Shown piece by piece: positions 26,786 through 36,314 of a DNA stretch of 64,000 nucleotides (the stretch's first letter is position 1; each line of letters starts with the position of its first letter). Both the position numbers and the translations under genes were made by a program. The notes below the pieces were generated by a model, which was given only the letters and a program-made list of their open reading frames with translations, did no database searches and was not told the DNA's origin. This DNA comes from Bacteroidia bacterium (lineage in GTDB: Bacteria; Bacteroidota; Bacteroidia; Flavobacteriales; Flavobacteriaceae). The stretch is taken from assembly GCA_030428865.1 (NCBI GenBank), contig JAUIEK010000004.1, positions 186,001 through 250,000 on the forward strand, read 5' to 3'.

Positions 26786-27574
26786 TTAAAAATCAAATTC
26801 GGAAACATTACATTCTTTACAATTTAAAAGATCAATAAGTATATCTTTTTTAGTGTTTGTGTAAAATGTATGAGTGCCAAGTCTCTGTTCAGAATTGTTA
26901 AGCTTATATTTTTCAAGAACGCTTTTTGTCTGGCGAGCAACAGCTTCTCCAGAATCAACAATTAAGATATTTTCTCCTACAATTTTTCTTAATTGGGGAA
27001 TTAAATAAGGATAATGTGTACAACCTAAAACCAAAGCATCAATGCCTTCTTGCAACATAGGTGATAGATAGGTGCTTAAAAGGCCAAACATTTCTTTAGA
27101 ATTCAATTTCCCATTCTCTATCAGCTCTACTATTCCTTTTCCGTTTTGTTCAATAATCTTTATGGACTTGTCAATAGTATGTGATGTTTCCTCAAATAAT
27201 TCACTACTTAGCGTTCCTTTTGTAGCTAAAATCCCGATTTTATTTGTTTTTGTTAATAATGATGCAGATTTTATTGCGGGCTCTATTCCAATAAATGGAA
27301 TGGAGTAGTGGTTTCTGAGTACTTTGATTGCATTTGTAGTGGCTGTATTACAAGCTACAATTACTAATTTACAACCTTTCGATATCAAAAAGTCGGTATT
27401 TTTTTTACTAAGCTTTATGATTTCTTCTTTTCCTTTTGGCCCGTAAGGAGCATTTTTACTGTCGGCCAAATAAATAATATCTTCATTTGGGAGTAAGTTT
27501 TTAACTTCTCTCCAAATAGAAGTGCCTCCAACGCCAGAATCGAAAACTCCAATAGGGCAACCAGTAGACTCCAT
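26786..27574 (-). CDS. murI: Glutamate racemase
   Basis: A 262-aa cofactor-independent racemase making D-glutamate for peptidoglycan. The motifs GVFDSGVGG (with the conserved Asp and Ser), VIYLAD-type strand, VACNTATTNA (first catalytic cysteine) and LGCTHYPYL (second catalytic cysteine and His) are intact. A strong terminator lies between it and the ompH genes, so it probably has its own promoter despite sharing strand with them. Confidence 0.95.
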   Translation of the reverse strand: MESTGCPIGVFDSGVGGTSIWREVKNLLPNEDIIYLADSKNAPYGPKGKEEIIKLSKKNTDFLISKGCKLVIVACNTATTNAIKVLRNHYSIPFIGIEPAIKSASLLTKTNKIGILATKGTLSSELFEETSHTIDKSIKIIEQNGKGIVELIENGKLNSKEMFGLLSTYLSPMLQEGIDALVLGCTHYPYLIPQLRKIVGENILIVDSGEAVARQTKSVLEKYKLNNSEQRLGTHTFYTNTKKDILIDLLNCKECNVSEFDF

Positions 27575-27593
27575 ATTAATTTACGTAAATAAA

Positions 27594-27619
27594 AAACCTG
27601 CTTAAATTTAAGCAGGTTT
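27594..27619 (-). terminator. Terminator downstream of the second ompH gene
   Basis: A perfect 26-bp palindrome with arms AAACCTGCTTAAA / TTTAAGCAGGTTT, followed on the minus strand by a T-rich run. It closes the uppS-bamA-ompH-ompH transcription unit before murI. Confidence 0.8.
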
Positions 27620-27648
27620 ATAAAGATATAAAGAAACTTTTTTTAATA

Positions 27649-28185
27649 TTATTTTTCTTGTTTTTGATCTGCTAAAAGACCTAGTTTAGTTTTTAAAGCG
27701 TCGTATAAATCTTCGCCATTAGCAACTAAAAGTCCTTTTCCTGCAGAAGCATCTAACACATATACAACTCCTTTTGCTTTAGCAACATCTTCAACAGCTT
27801 TTGTTGCTTTTTGAAAAATAGGAACAATTCCTTCTTGATATTTTTTTTGTAACTCTTGCCCAGCAGCTTGTTCTGCTTTTGCCAAGTTTTGGCGCTTTTC
27901 ATAAATTTCTTGTGATCTAGCTGCATTTGACTCTTTTGTTTGTGAGCTTTGTTCTGCATCATACTTTTTAGCAAGATCTTGTAGCTTTTTTATCTCAGCA
28001 GTAATGTCATCTCTGTACGTTTTTTCTATCTTTTTCAAATCTTCTTGCAATTTTCTTGTCTCTGGCATGTTTGCAACAACTCTTTCATAATTAACATGTC
28101 CAAGTTTTTGTGCGTGAGAAATGCCTTTAAATCCTAAGGCAAATACAGCTACAAATACTAAAATCTTAAAATGTCTCATCTTCAA
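27649..28185 (-). CDS. OmpH/Skp-family periplasmic chaperone
   Basis: A 178-aa Skp-like chaperone with signal peptide (cleaved near ISHAQ, about 26). The mature protein starts with the family motif KLGHVNYERVVANMPE, has the long coiled-coil tentacle region (about 40-125), and returns to the core strand VVYVLDASAGKG. It should hold outer-membrane proteins in transit to BamA, whose gene lies in the same operon. It begins 5 bp after the other ompH gene. Confidence 0.92.
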   Translation of the reverse strand: MKMRHFKILVFVAVFALGFKGISHAQKLGHVNYERVVANMPETRKLQEDLKKIEKTYRDDITAEIKKLQDLAKKYDAEQSSQTKESNAARSQEIYEKRQNLAKAEQAAGQELQKKYQEGIVPIFQKATKAVEDVAKAKGVVYVLDASAGKGLLVANGEDLYDALKTKLGLLADQKQEK

Positions 28186-28189
28186 ATAT

Positions 28190-29074
28190 TTAATTGTTTT
28201 TATCTTTATTTTCTTCGTTATCTTCTTCTTTCTTTTCTTGTTTTTTCTTCTCTCTAGCTTTTTGTTTTTTCTTTCTAAGCAAATCTCTTTTTGCTTTTAA
28301 ATCTGCCAATCTTTTTTTTCTAGCTTCTTCTATTTGTTTTTTCTTGTTATTTTTCTCTTCTTCTTTTTTTACTTGTTGTTCCTCTTTTTTAGCTAAAGTA
28401 TCTTTTTGTTCTTTAGAGAGAAGTTTCTCATTTTTAGGATCTTCATTTTTTGTTTGCGATCCCTTATTTTCTCCTATAGTATTACTTTTCTGTGACTTAG
28501 AAAGTGATACTCTTTTGTTTTTAAATTCTTCTCTTTTTTCTTTTCTCTCTTTAATTTTTTTATCTCTAGCTATTGTGTTTAAAACGAGTTCGCTAATATC
28601 GTATTTTTTATTAGAAAAAAGCATAACAGGTTCGCTAGATTTGTCTAAAACAAAATCGTATTTGTTTTTTGTGGCAATTTCTTGAATTGCGTTATAAACT
28701 TGATCTTGAATAGGTTTAACTAATTGCTTGCGCAATAAAAACATATCTCCATTAGGACCAAAATATAAAGATTCTAAACGATTTAACTCTTCTTCTTTTA
28801 ATGTGATTTCATCTTCCTTCTCTTCAAGTAATTCTTCGGTTAAAATCTCTTTTTCATTTGCCAAATCAAGTTTAAGTGTTTCAATATGACTTTTTAGCTT
28901 ATTTAGATCAGCGGTCCATGCTGCAACCTTATCATCTAAAGTGTTTTGAGCAGTTAAATATTCTGGAACATTCTCTAGAATATACTGCATATCTATATAG
29001 GCAAATCGTTGACTTCTCTGAGCTGTTACAGAAATAACAATTAAAAATAATACTGAACTTAAACTTTTTTTCAT
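28190..29074 (-). CDS. OmpH/Skp-family protein with long charged tail
   Basis: About 294 aa from the ATG at 29074, which gives a clean signal peptide (MKKSLSSVLFLIVISVTAQ); an ATG ten codons upstream would spoil it. The Skp core covers about 22-165 (RFAYIDMQYILENVPEY ... YDFVLDKSSEPVMLFSN). After residue 180 it has a ~110-residue Lys/Glu-rich extension ending EENKDKNN, which is probably an extended helix or coiled coil. It lies between bamA and the second Skp gene, so a role in outer-membrane protein delivery is likely; the tail's role is unknown. Confidence 0.88.
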   Translation of the reverse strand: MKKSLSSVLFLIVISVTAQRSQRFAYIDMQYILENVPEYLTAQNTLDDKVAAWTADLNKLKSHIETLKLDLANEKEILTEELLEEKEDEITLKEEELNRLESLYFGPNGDMFLLRKQLVKPIQDQVYNAIQEIATKNKYDFVLDKSSEPVMLFSNKKYDISELVLNTIARDKKIKERKEKREEFKNKRVSLSKSQKSNTIGENKGSQTKNEDPKNEKLLSKEQKDTLAKKEEQQVKKEEEKNNKKKQIEEARKKRLADLKAKRDLLRKKKQKAREKKKQEKKEEDNEENKDKNN

Positions 29075-29116
29075 CTGATTTGTATTTAGAAAAAATCGTG
29101 CCAAGAGATGAATTGT

Positions 29117-31684
29117 TTAAAACTGTCTTCCAATTATAAAATGTGTTTGCCATCCAGATTTTTCAATTCGACCTGGCGTGGGAGGATCAAACCCGTGAGC
29201 AAAGTCGATACCAATTAATCCGAAAGCAGGCATAAACACACGAATACCAAATCCTGCCGATCTTTTTAATTCAAACGGATTAAATGTACTAAAATTGTCA
29301 TAAGAATTTCCTGCTTCTAAAAATCCTAATGTGTAAATAGAAGCGGATGGCTTATCAGTAATAGAATAACGTAATTCTAGCTGGAATTTATTATAAATAG
29401 AACCTCCATCAATGGAAGAAAGTTCATTGTTTTGATAACCTCTAAGTCCAATATTTTGTCTTCCATCTAACTGGAATTGTGCGATACCGTCACCTCCAAC
29501 AAAAAATCGTTCAAATGGTGTTAAACCTAGTTCTTTCTTGTTGTAAGTTCCTAGGTAACCTACTTCTGCATTTGTCATTAAAACAAGCTTATCTGTAAAC
29601 CCATTAAACCATTGCCCCTTAAATATTAATTTATAATACTCTAACCACTTGTATTTTTCTGCAGTTTCTAGAGTGGAATAATCTTTATTATTTAGGAGCG
29701 AATAAGGAATAGTAGCTTTGGCGCTAAGACTAAATTGAGAGCCGTATGATGGAAATATCAAATTAGGTCCTGCAGAGTTTCTACTTAACGTTACATTATA
29801 AGCTAGATTGTTTAATGATCCGTTGGAAATAGGGTCACTTCCTGGAACTCTAAACCCATAGTCATTAAGATTAAAACTTTGGTAGCTTACACTGTGTGAA
29901 AGAGTGAAAAAATCATCAGGCCACTGCAAACGTTTCGCTAATCCTACTGTAGCTCCTACAATTCCTAAGCTTTGGCTTCTGTCCACTCTCCCTCTATTAT
30001 CAAATCGGAATTGTTTAGAACTATAAATAGAGAAACTTAATGATTGTGGTTTTTTACCTCCTAACCAAGGTTCTGTAAAAGAGAAGCTATAAGTGTTAAA
30101 TGTTCTACTTGATTGTAAACGGAGTGATAAACTTTGACCATCTCCCATAGGAAGTGGTTTATAGGCTTCTTTATTAAAGATATTTCTAACAGAGAAATTA
30201 TTAAATGACAAACCTAATGTTCCTATAAAAGAACCACCACCATAACCACCTTGTAGTTCAACTTGGCTACCGCCTCTTTCTACTACTGTAAACTCAATAT
30301 CAGCTGTTTTGTCTTGATAATTCGGTTTTATATCGGGAGTAACGTTATTATCAAAGAAACCTAATTGACCTAATTCACGAATTGATCGGATGATAGCTGT
30401 TCTACTAAATAAATCTCCAGGCTTTACACGTAGTTCCCTAAAAATAACATGGTCGTTTGTTTTGTCATTTCCAACAACAGTAACTTTATTGATAGAGGCT
30501 TGCTCATCTTCACGAATTCGAATTTCAATGGTAATTGAGTCATTTTCAACTTTTGTTTCAACAGCATTAACGCTTGAGAAAAGATATCCGTTATCTTGAT
30601 ACAGTGTTTGTAAGTCTTCAGAATCGGGTCTGCCATTACCAGATACGCGTTCTTTTAAAACAGAACCATTATAAATATCTCCTTTACTAATCTTAAGAAT
30701 AGAGTTTAGTACTTCACTTGAGAAAGCTGAGTTACCCACAAAAATAATATCTCCAAAACGGTATTGCTTTCCTTCTTCTAATTCTATTTCTAAGTTGATT
30801 GTATTATCTTCGTTCCAAGTCAATTTATCACTTAGAATTCGAGCATCTCTAAAACCATTTCTGCTATACTTGTCTAGAATACTTTCTAAATCTTCTTGGT
30901 ACTTATCCTCTATGTATTTAGAAGCTTTCCAAAAACGTCCCAAAAGTTTAGTTTTGGTATTCTTCATAGCTTTTTTAAGCGCTCCGTTTGATAGAGCTTT
31001 GTTGCCAATGAAGTTGATGTTTTTAATTTTTATTCTTTTCCCTTTATCAACAGTAACTTTCATGTTTACAGCATTAGCATCTGCTGTATCTTTTTCGGTT
31101 TCTATACTAACACTTGTTTTTAGAAATCCTTTATCGGTATATTTTTTTCGAATGTAATTTTTAGAGGTTACAATTAAGTTATCTGTAACCATAGCGCCTG
31201 TTTTTAACTCGGCTTCTGTCTTTAGGGTTTTTGCTTCTGACTTCTTGATTCCTTCAATAACTACATTGTTTAATTGTGGGAGCTCTTGAACATCAAACTG
31301 AAGGTAAACTGTATCTCCATCTAATTTAGATAGATATACATCTACTGAGCTAAACTGTTTACTTTCGTAAAGTTTTTTGATTGCACTAGTTAGCTTATCT
31401 CCAGGTAATTTTATGGGCTGACCATTTTTAAGCCCCGTGAAAACCTTTACAGTAGACTCGCTAAACTTACGCAATCCTGTTACTGAGATTCCTCCAAGAA
31501 TATATTCTTTCCCTTTAACAAGCGTAGGATCTTTTATGGGTATTGAGTCTTTTGTTATTGTGGTAATAGTATCGTTTGTGTTTTGTGCGTAACCAACACT
31601 TACTGAAAACCATATTGCTATTAATAAAAAAGAGTAAAAAAAGTTACTACTTTTTTGTTGTAATTTGTTCACTAGTTTTTCCAA
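29117..31684 (-). CDS. bamA: Outer-membrane assembly factor BamA
   Basis: An 855-aa Omp85 protein: signal peptide (to SVGYAQ, about 34), about five POTRA domains (residues 60-470, for example ILGGISVTGLRKFSESTVKV and IKNINFIGNKALSNGALKKA), and a C-terminal barrel with GGDGIAQFQLDGRQNIGLRG and a final aromatic residue (IIGRQF). It inserts barrel proteins into the outer membrane. The ATG used overlaps the uppS stop region by 38 nt; a GTG four codons in would reduce this. The ompH genes follow. Confidence 0.96.
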   Translation of the reverse strand: MEKLVNKLQQKSSNFFYSFLLIAIWFSVSVGYAQNTNDTITTITKDSIPIKDPTLVKGKEYILGGISVTGLRKFSESTVKVFTGLKNGQPIKLPGDKLTSAIKKLYESKQFSSVDVYLSKLDGDTVYLQFDVQELPQLNNVVIEGIKKSEAKTLKTEAELKTGAMVTDNLIVTSKNYIRKKYTDKGFLKTSVSIETEKDTADANAVNMKVTVDKGKRIKIKNINFIGNKALSNGALKKAMKNTKTKLLGRFWKASKYIEDKYQEDLESILDKYSRNGFRDARILSDKLTWNEDNTINLEIELEEGKQYRFGDIIFVGNSAFSSEVLNSILKISKGDIYNGSVLKERVSGNGRPDSEDLQTLYQDNGYLFSSVNAVETKVENDSITIEIRIREDEQASINKVTVVGNDKTNDHVIFRELRVKPGDLFSRTAIIRSIRELGQLGFFDNNVTPDIKPNYQDKTADIEFTVVERGGSQVELQGGYGGGSFIGTLGLSFNNFSVRNIFNKEAYKPLPMGDGQSLSLRLQSSRTFNTYSFSFTEPWLGGKKPQSLSFSIYSSKQFRFDNRGRVDRSQSLGIVGATVGLAKRLQWPDDFFTLSHSVSYQSFNLNDYGFRVPGSDPISNGSLNNLAYNVTLSRNSAGPNLIFPSYGSQFSLSAKATIPYSLLNNKDYSTLETAEKYKWLEYYKLIFKGQWFNGFTDKLVLMTNAEVGYLGTYNKKELGLTPFERFFVGGDGIAQFQLDGRQNIGLRGYQNNELSSIDGGSIYNKFQLELRYSITDKPSASIYTLGFLEAGNSYDNFSTFNPFELKRSAGFGIRVFMPAFGLIGIDFAHGFDPPTPGRIEKSGWQTHFIIGRQF

Positions 31685-32396
31685 ATCTTCGCTCTCTATT
31701 CTGATATTCTATAATTGCATCAAAAAAATGCTCTTTTCTAAAATCTGGCCAAAGTACATCTGTAAAATATAATTCGGCATAAGCCATTTGCCACAAAAGG
31801 AAATTGCTTATTCGTTGCTCTCCGCTGGTTCGTATCATTAAGTCAACGTCGGGCAAATTAAATGTATATAAATGACTATTTATAATTTTTTCACTAATTT
31901 CTTCAATATGTAATTCGTTATTAACAACTTTTTTAGATATATTTTTAACTGCATTAACAATTTCTTCGCGTGCACCATAGCTCAATGCAAGCGTTAGCGT
32001 AATGCTATCGTTACTTTGGGTTTCTTTGATAACATTTTTTAAAGTTTTTAGCGCTTTTTTAGGAAGACTCTCTATGTTCCCTATAGATTCCACTCTAACA
32101 TTGTTTCTCATGAATCCCTCAAGTTCACTATTTAAAGCAGAAACAATTAAATTCATTAGAGCGTTAACTTCAAGTTTAGGACGATTCCAGTTTTCTGTAG
32201 AAAAAGCGTAGATAGTAACGGCTTTTGTACCAATATCTGATGCTGCTTGTAATGTTTCTCTAATAGCGGTTAAGCCATTTCTATGACCAAAAATCCGACT
32301 CATTCCTCTTCCTTTTGCCCAACGACCATTTCCATCCATAATGATGGCTACATGATTCGGAACGTTATTTTTATCAATGCGTAGTTCTTTATCCAT
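31647..32396 (-). CDS. uppS: Undecaprenyl diphosphate synthase (isoprenyl transferase)
   Basis: A 249-aa cis-prenyltransferase giving the C55 lipid carrier for peptidoglycan and O-antigen. The signature HVAIIMDGNGRWAKGRG (catalytic Asp) is near the N-terminus; TIYAFSTENWNRPK and the late PDVDLMIRTSGEQRISNFLLWQ are intact. It precedes bamA, with a 38-nt overlap, in the order DUF6089-uppS-bamA-ompH-ompH, which is a common flavobacterial envelope block. Confidence 0.96.
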   Translation of the reverse strand: MDKELRIDKNNVPNHVAIIMDGNGRWAKGRGMSRIFGHRNGLTAIRETLQAASDIGTKAVTIYAFSTENWNRPKLEVNALMNLIVSALNSELEGFMRNNVRVESIGNIESLPKKALKTLKNVIKETQSNDSITLTLALSYGAREEIVNAVKNISKKVVNNELHIEEISEKIINSHLYTFNLPDVDLMIRTSGEQRISNFLLWQMAYAELYFTDVLWPDFRKEHFFDAIIEYQNRERRFGKTSEQITTKK

Positions 32397-32399
32397 AAG

Positions 32400-33029
32400 C
32401 TACCTTTGATTATAACATGATGGCCTGCCAAAAGTATAAACAATTGAGAAACCGGTAAATAGAAACCAATCATTAGAGCCATCAGTAATGTTGGCAGAAT
32501 CTAAATCATCTGAAAAAGCATACTGAACTGTAGCTTCTACTGAAAATGCTAATTTTCTGTATAGTTGAGATTTATAGCCAATACCAATAGGAATAGTTGG
32601 AGAAAAGGTTAATTTGTTGTCTCCAGCTGCTTTGTAACCGTATGCAGCAATTTGAGCTAGTATGTATGGAGTAGAAGTCATTCTCTCTTTAGAGAGATCG
32701 TATTCAAAAAAATTGTATTCCATACCGGCAGCTAGCATGCTTATATTATTATTAAAGGTCAATCCTCTTAATCGCCTCATTGAATTATTAGAATCTAAAT
32801 CATTCCCCTTTATACGAAAGTGGGTAAAATTACCACGCAACGCCATTCTGGGATTCAGGTTGTATTTGTAAAGAATTCCTAAAGCAAAATCATTTGGCTT
32901 TATGTAATTGGTAGCACCAATATCTCCTACAAAAGTTGAACCGCCTGCCACTATTCCAGCTTCATGAATTTGCGAAAAGCAAATACTTGAAACACAAAAT
33001 AGTACAAAAATTAATACTGCTTTTTTCAT
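32400..33029 (-). CDS. DUF6089 outer-membrane barrel protein
   Basis: A 209-aa protein with signal peptide (cleaved near ICFSQ, about 20) followed by HEAGIVAGGSTFVGDIG and alternating strands of an eight-stranded barrel (ALRGNFTHFRIKGND, FNNNISMLAAGMEYNFF). It matches the DUF6089 family that regularly sits next to uppS/bamA in Flavobacteriia. Role unknown; envelope function is inferred from position. It has a good -7 element upstream. Confidence 0.85.
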   Translation of the reverse strand: MKKAVLIFVLFCVSSICFSQIHEAGIVAGGSTFVGDIGATNYIKPNDFALGILYKYNLNPRMALRGNFTHFRIKGNDLDSNNSMRRLRGLTFNNNISMLAAGMEYNFFEYDLSKERMTSTPYILAQIAAYGYKAAGDNKLTFSPTIPIGIGYKSQLYRKLAFSVEATVQYAFSDDLDSANITDGSNDWFLFTGFSIVYTFGRPSCYNQR

Positions 33030-33044
33030 TCTTTAAACAGCGTG

Positions 33045-33052
33045 CAAATATA
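33045..33052 (-). promoter_or_regulatory. Possible -7 element of the DUF6089-uppS-bamA operon
   Basis: On the minus strand TATATTTG, a perfect TAnnTTTG match, lies 15 bp before the DUF6089 start codon. No clear TTTG is seen 17-23 bp upstream. Confidence 0.4.
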
Positions 33053-33193
33053 GGTAATTCTATTGGCTTTATTTGCAGGATAAATTGTTGTTTTTTTGAA
33101 TAACAGGTTTTTAGATAAAATATTGTATTACACGATTTTTTCTAAACATGAATCTTTATTAGGTGTCTCTTTTGTTATTTTGAATTTAGGTTA

Positions 33194-34093
33194 CTATTGA
33201 ATAGACTCATTTCTAGTGTCTTCTCCCCATAAAAGCTTGCTTCTCAATGTTTTTAAAAATGATTGATTTTTTAGAATAACACTATTAATAGTAAAAGGAG
33301 CTTTTTCAACAAAGATTTTTGTATCTCTGGGTAACGATTTAATTCTTGAATCTAACGAAAGTAAAAAGTTTTTTTCTCGAGCATTTATTTGTAATTCAAT
33401 TTTGGTATCATCAGGAATCACCATAGGCCTTGCGTTTAAATTATGTGGGGCAATGGGTGTGATCACAAAGTTCTTAGAATTAGGCGAAATTACAGGACCA
33501 TTACAACTTAGAGAATATCCAGTAGAACCTGTTGGTGTTGCAACGATTAATCCGTCAGCCCAGTAGTTGGTTAAATATTCATCATTTAAAAACGTTTTTA
33601 CCCCAATCATAGAAGTTGTGTTTTTTCTTGCAATTGCAATTTCGTTTAGGGCAAATGAAATATCATTTAGTTTCTCTTTATGAGAATTTAAACTAACACA
33701 CAAGAGAGTTCGTTCTTGAATAGTGTACTCATGCTGCAAGAGAAGTTCAATGGCTTCTTCTATGCGATCTTTTTTTACAGTAGCCAGAAAACCCAATCTG
33801 CCTGTATTAACTCCCAATATGGGAATTCCTAGATTTCTAACATATGTAACGCCGCGTAACATTGTTCCATCTCCACCAACTGTAAAAAATAAATCAAATG
33901 AATTGTTTAGATCTGAAAATGATTGAAATGTAGGGTATTTTTTATCTAAAGAAATGACATTTTTAAGTGCTTTGTAAAAAGCATCTTCTAAAAAAACAAC
34001 CACTTTGCATTTATCAAGAGCACTCAAGAGTGTTTCTATTTCTTTATGAGCAGAAACAGAATATGATTGGCCGTAAACAGCTACTTTTTTCAT
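33194..34093 (-). CDS. nadK: NAD kinase
   Basis: A 299-aa ATP-NAD kinase producing NADP. The GGDGTMLR motif (about 75), NTGRLGFLATV and the second motif SLSCNGPVISPN with upstream VATPTGSTGYSLS are intact. It lies 2 bp after the CBS-domain gene, so is cotranscribed. The 164 bp that separate it from DUF6089 hold no gene. Confidence 0.96.
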   Translation of the reverse strand: MKKVAVYGQSYSVSAHKEIETLLSALDKCKVVVFLEDAFYKALKNVISLDKKYPTFQSFSDLNNSFDLFFTVGGDGTMLRGVTYVRNLGIPILGVNTGRLGFLATVKKDRIEEAIELLLQHEYTIQERTLLCVSLNSHKEKLNDISFALNEIAIARKNTTSMIGVKTFLNDEYLTNYWADGLIVATPTGSTGYSLSCNGPVISPNSKNFVITPIAPHNLNARPMVIPDDTKIELQINAREKNFLLSLDSRIKSLPRDTKIFVEKAPFTINSVILKNQSFLKTLRSKLLWGEDTRNESIQ

Positions 34094-34095
34094 AA

Positions 34096-34755
34096 TTACA
34101 TATTAAGATACCTTTGTAAGTATTCAGAACGATCTTTTAAGTCTTGTAAGTAAAAATCATCTTCGTGTTCAGATAATACATTGTAATTATATCTTCTAAA
34201 AGTTTGTATAATTTCATTAATATCTTCTGAAATAATCTTTAGCGTTATTTGTGTGGTATCGCCATTTTTAGAAGAGATATACAGTCCTAAAATTTTGCCA
34301 TTATTGCTTTCTACAATTTGACTAATTTCACTAAAAGAGTAATCTTTATGAAATTTTTCAACTACAAGCATAGTTCCATGCTCAAGAAGAAAAGGATGTT
34401 CTGAAAATAAGTCAAGAATGTCACTCAATTCAAAATACCCTAAGTATTCTTTCTCTTTGTTTAAAACCGGAATAATATTACAATCATGATCTGCAAACTG
34501 CTTAATAAGCTCTAGTAAAGAGATGTCATCGTTTACATAAAAAAAATCTAACAAGTGCGAGATTTCTTTTAACAAAGTTTCTTCATTTTCATAAGTTTGA
34601 ATATCACTCTCTAAAAAACAACCAATGAGTCGATTGTTTTCAACTACAGGTATGTGAGTAACAGGTAATCCTTTGCAAATTTCTTTGGCACGCTTTACCT
34701 GTCTATTCAAACCAATGCTTTTTATTTCATTTAATATGTATTCTTGCATATTCAT
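34096..34755 (-). CDS. CBS-pair domain protein
   Basis: A 219-aa cytoplasmic protein with two CBS motifs in the first 130 residues (GLPVTHIPVVENNRLIGCFL and DHDCNIIPVLNKEKEYLGYF). They are followed by an ACT-like alpha/beta segment (about 145-210, IVESNNGKILGLYISSKNGD). CBS pairs usually bind adenosyl nucleotides. Being 2 bp from nadK suggests a link to nucleotide sensing; this is inference. Confidence 0.85.
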   Translation of the reverse strand: MNMQEYILNEIKSIGLNRQVKRAKEICKGLPVTHIPVVENNRLIGCFLESDIQTYENEETLLKEISHLLDFFYVNDDISLLELIKQFADHDCNIIPVLNKEKEYLGYFELSDILDLFSEHPFLLEHGTMLVVEKFHKDYSFSEISQIVESNNGKILGLYISSKNGDTTQITLKIISEDINEIIQTFRRYNYNVLSEHEDDFYLQDLKDRSEYLQRYLNM

Positions 34756-34790
34756 TACTTACGAATATAGATTAAAATCTACAAATACTG

Positions 34791-34798
34791 TAATTTTG
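34791..34798 (+). promoter_or_regulatory. Possible -7 element of pdxJ
   Basis: TAATTTTG, a perfect TAnnTTTG match, 17 bp before the pdxJ ATG. The -33 element is weak. Confidence 0.4.
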
Positions 34799-34815
34799 TG
34801 TCTTATTAGAGTTTT

Positions 34816-35529
34816 ATGACAAAGTTAAGCGTTAACATTAATAAAATAGCTACGTTACGTAATGCCAGAGGAGGTAATATTCCAGATTTACTAAAAGCGG
34901 CAAGAGATATTCAAGAATTTGGTGCAGAAGGAATTACCATTCATCCAAGACCTGATGAACGACATATACGCTATCAAGATGCTAGAGACTTAAAAAAAAT
35001 AGTTGCAACGGAGTTTAACATAGAAGGAAATCCGATTCAAAGATTTATAGATTTAGTATTTGAGGTAAAACCAACTCAGGTAACATTGGTTCCTGATGCA
35101 GAAGACGCAATTACTTCTAATGCAGGTTGGAACACGATAAAACATCAATCATATTTAAGAGAGATTATTACTGAGTTTAAGAAAAAGGGAATTAGAACGT
35201 CTATTTTTATTGATACGGATTTAAAGTTGATAGAAGCTGCCGCAACAACAGGTGCTGATCGTGTTGAATTGTATACAGAACAGTTTGCGCGAGATTTTGA
35301 ATCAGGAAAAAAAGAAGGAGTAAAACCTTATACAGAAGCAGCTAAACTAGCACACGAGTTGGAATTAGGCGTTAACGCAGGTCATGATTTGAACTTAGAG
35401 AATATTCGGTTTTTTAAGCAAAATGTACCTCATTTAGCAGAAGTTTCCATAGGTCATGCTTTGATTTCTGAAAGCCTATATTTAGGATTACAAAATGTGG
35501 TTAGTATGTATTTACATCGATTACAATAA
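34816..35529 (+). CDS. pdxJ: Pyridoxine 5'-phosphate synthase
   Basis: A 237-aa PdxJ condensing 1-deoxyxylulose 5-phosphate with 3-amino-2-oxopropyl phosphate to pyridoxine 5'-phosphate. The family start KLSVNINKIATLRNARGG, the HPRPDERHI loop, TLVPD and the final GHALISESLYLGL are all present. It leads a three-gene operon with a hydrolase and the Sua5/TsaC gene. Confidence 0.96.
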   Translation: MTKLSVNINKIATLRNARGGNIPDLLKAARDIQEFGAEGITIHPRPDERHIRYQDARDLKKIVATEFNIEGNPIQRFIDLVFEVKPTQVTLVPDAEDAITSNAGWNTIKHQSYLREIITEFKKKGIRTSIFIDTDLKLIEAAATTGADRVELYTEQFARDFESGKKEGVKPYTEAAKLAHELELGVNAGHDLNLENIRFFKQNVPHLAEVSIGHALISESLYLGLQNVVSMYLHRLQ

Positions 35530-35531
35530 TT

Positions 35532-36311
35532 ATGGAGATTCTACATTCTAAAATTATAGGTTCGGGTCAGCCTTTGCTAATTCTTCATGGATATTTTGGT
35601 ATGGGAGATAACTGGAAAACGTTAGGGAATCAATTTGCAGAACACTATGAGGTTCATCTTATTGATCAACGTAATCATGGAAGAAGCTTTCATGCAGATG
35701 ATTTTAGTTATGAAGTAATGGTTGATGATCTAAAGACCTATGTTGATTATCATAAACTTGAAAACATTAACTTGTTAGGGCATTCCATGGGAGGAAAAAC
35801 GGCAATGTTGTTTGCTGTTAAAAATCCAAGTTTAATGGATAAATTAATTGTGGCAGATATTTCTCCGAAGACTTATAAGCCTCATCATAACGAAATTTTA
35901 GCGGGTTTAAACTCTATAGATTTTTCAGTACAGATCTCAAGAAAATTAGTTGATGAGCAATTACAACAGTTTATTCCAGAGATTGGTGTTAGACAATTTT
36001 TGCTTAAGAATGTATGCTGGAGAGAGAAAGGAAAATTAGATTTCCGTTTTAATTTAGATTCGTTAACAAAAAACAACCCTGAAGTAGGAAAAGCTTTGCC
36101 GATTGACACAGAATTTGATGGTCCAACTTTATTTTTATCAGGAGGAAATTCTGGTTATATCACAGAAAATGATTTTCTGTTGATTCAAACTCATTTTCCA
36201 AAAGCTGTTATTAAAACGATAGAAAATGCAGGGCATTGGTTGCATGCAGAGCAACCTATAATCTTTTTCAATGCAGTACAATCTTTTCTTGAAGGTACTT
36301 CTAATACGTAA
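35532..36311 (+). CDS. Alpha/beta hydrolase (YbfF-like esterase)
   Basis: A 259-aa alpha/beta-fold hydrolase. It has the oxyanion strand LLILHGYFGMGDNW, DQRNHGRS, the nucleophile elbow GHSMGG (Ser about 98) and a late GHWLHAEQP with the catalytic His. Short-chain esters are the usual substrates of the YbfF group; the true substrate is unknown. It begins 2 bp after pdxJ. Confidence 0.88.
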   Translation: MEILHSKIIGSGQPLLILHGYFGMGDNWKTLGNQFAEHYEVHLIDQRNHGRSFHADDFSYEVMVDDLKTYVDYHKLENINLLGHSMGGKTAMLFAVKNPSLMDKLIVADISPKTYKPHHNEILAGLNSIDFSVQISRKLVDEQLQQFIPEIGVRQFLLKNVCWREKGKLDFRFNLDSLTKNNPEVGKALPIDTEFDGPTLFLSGGNSGYITENDFLLIQTHFPKAVIKTIENAGHWLHAEQPIIFFNAVQSFLEGTSNT

Positions 36312-36314
36312 AAA

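Noticed and set aside
28194..28685. Plus-strand 163-aa frame rich in Phe and Ser
   Set aside because: It is the antisense image of the Lys/Glu-rich tail of the Skp-like gene (AAA/GAA codons read as TTT/TTC).
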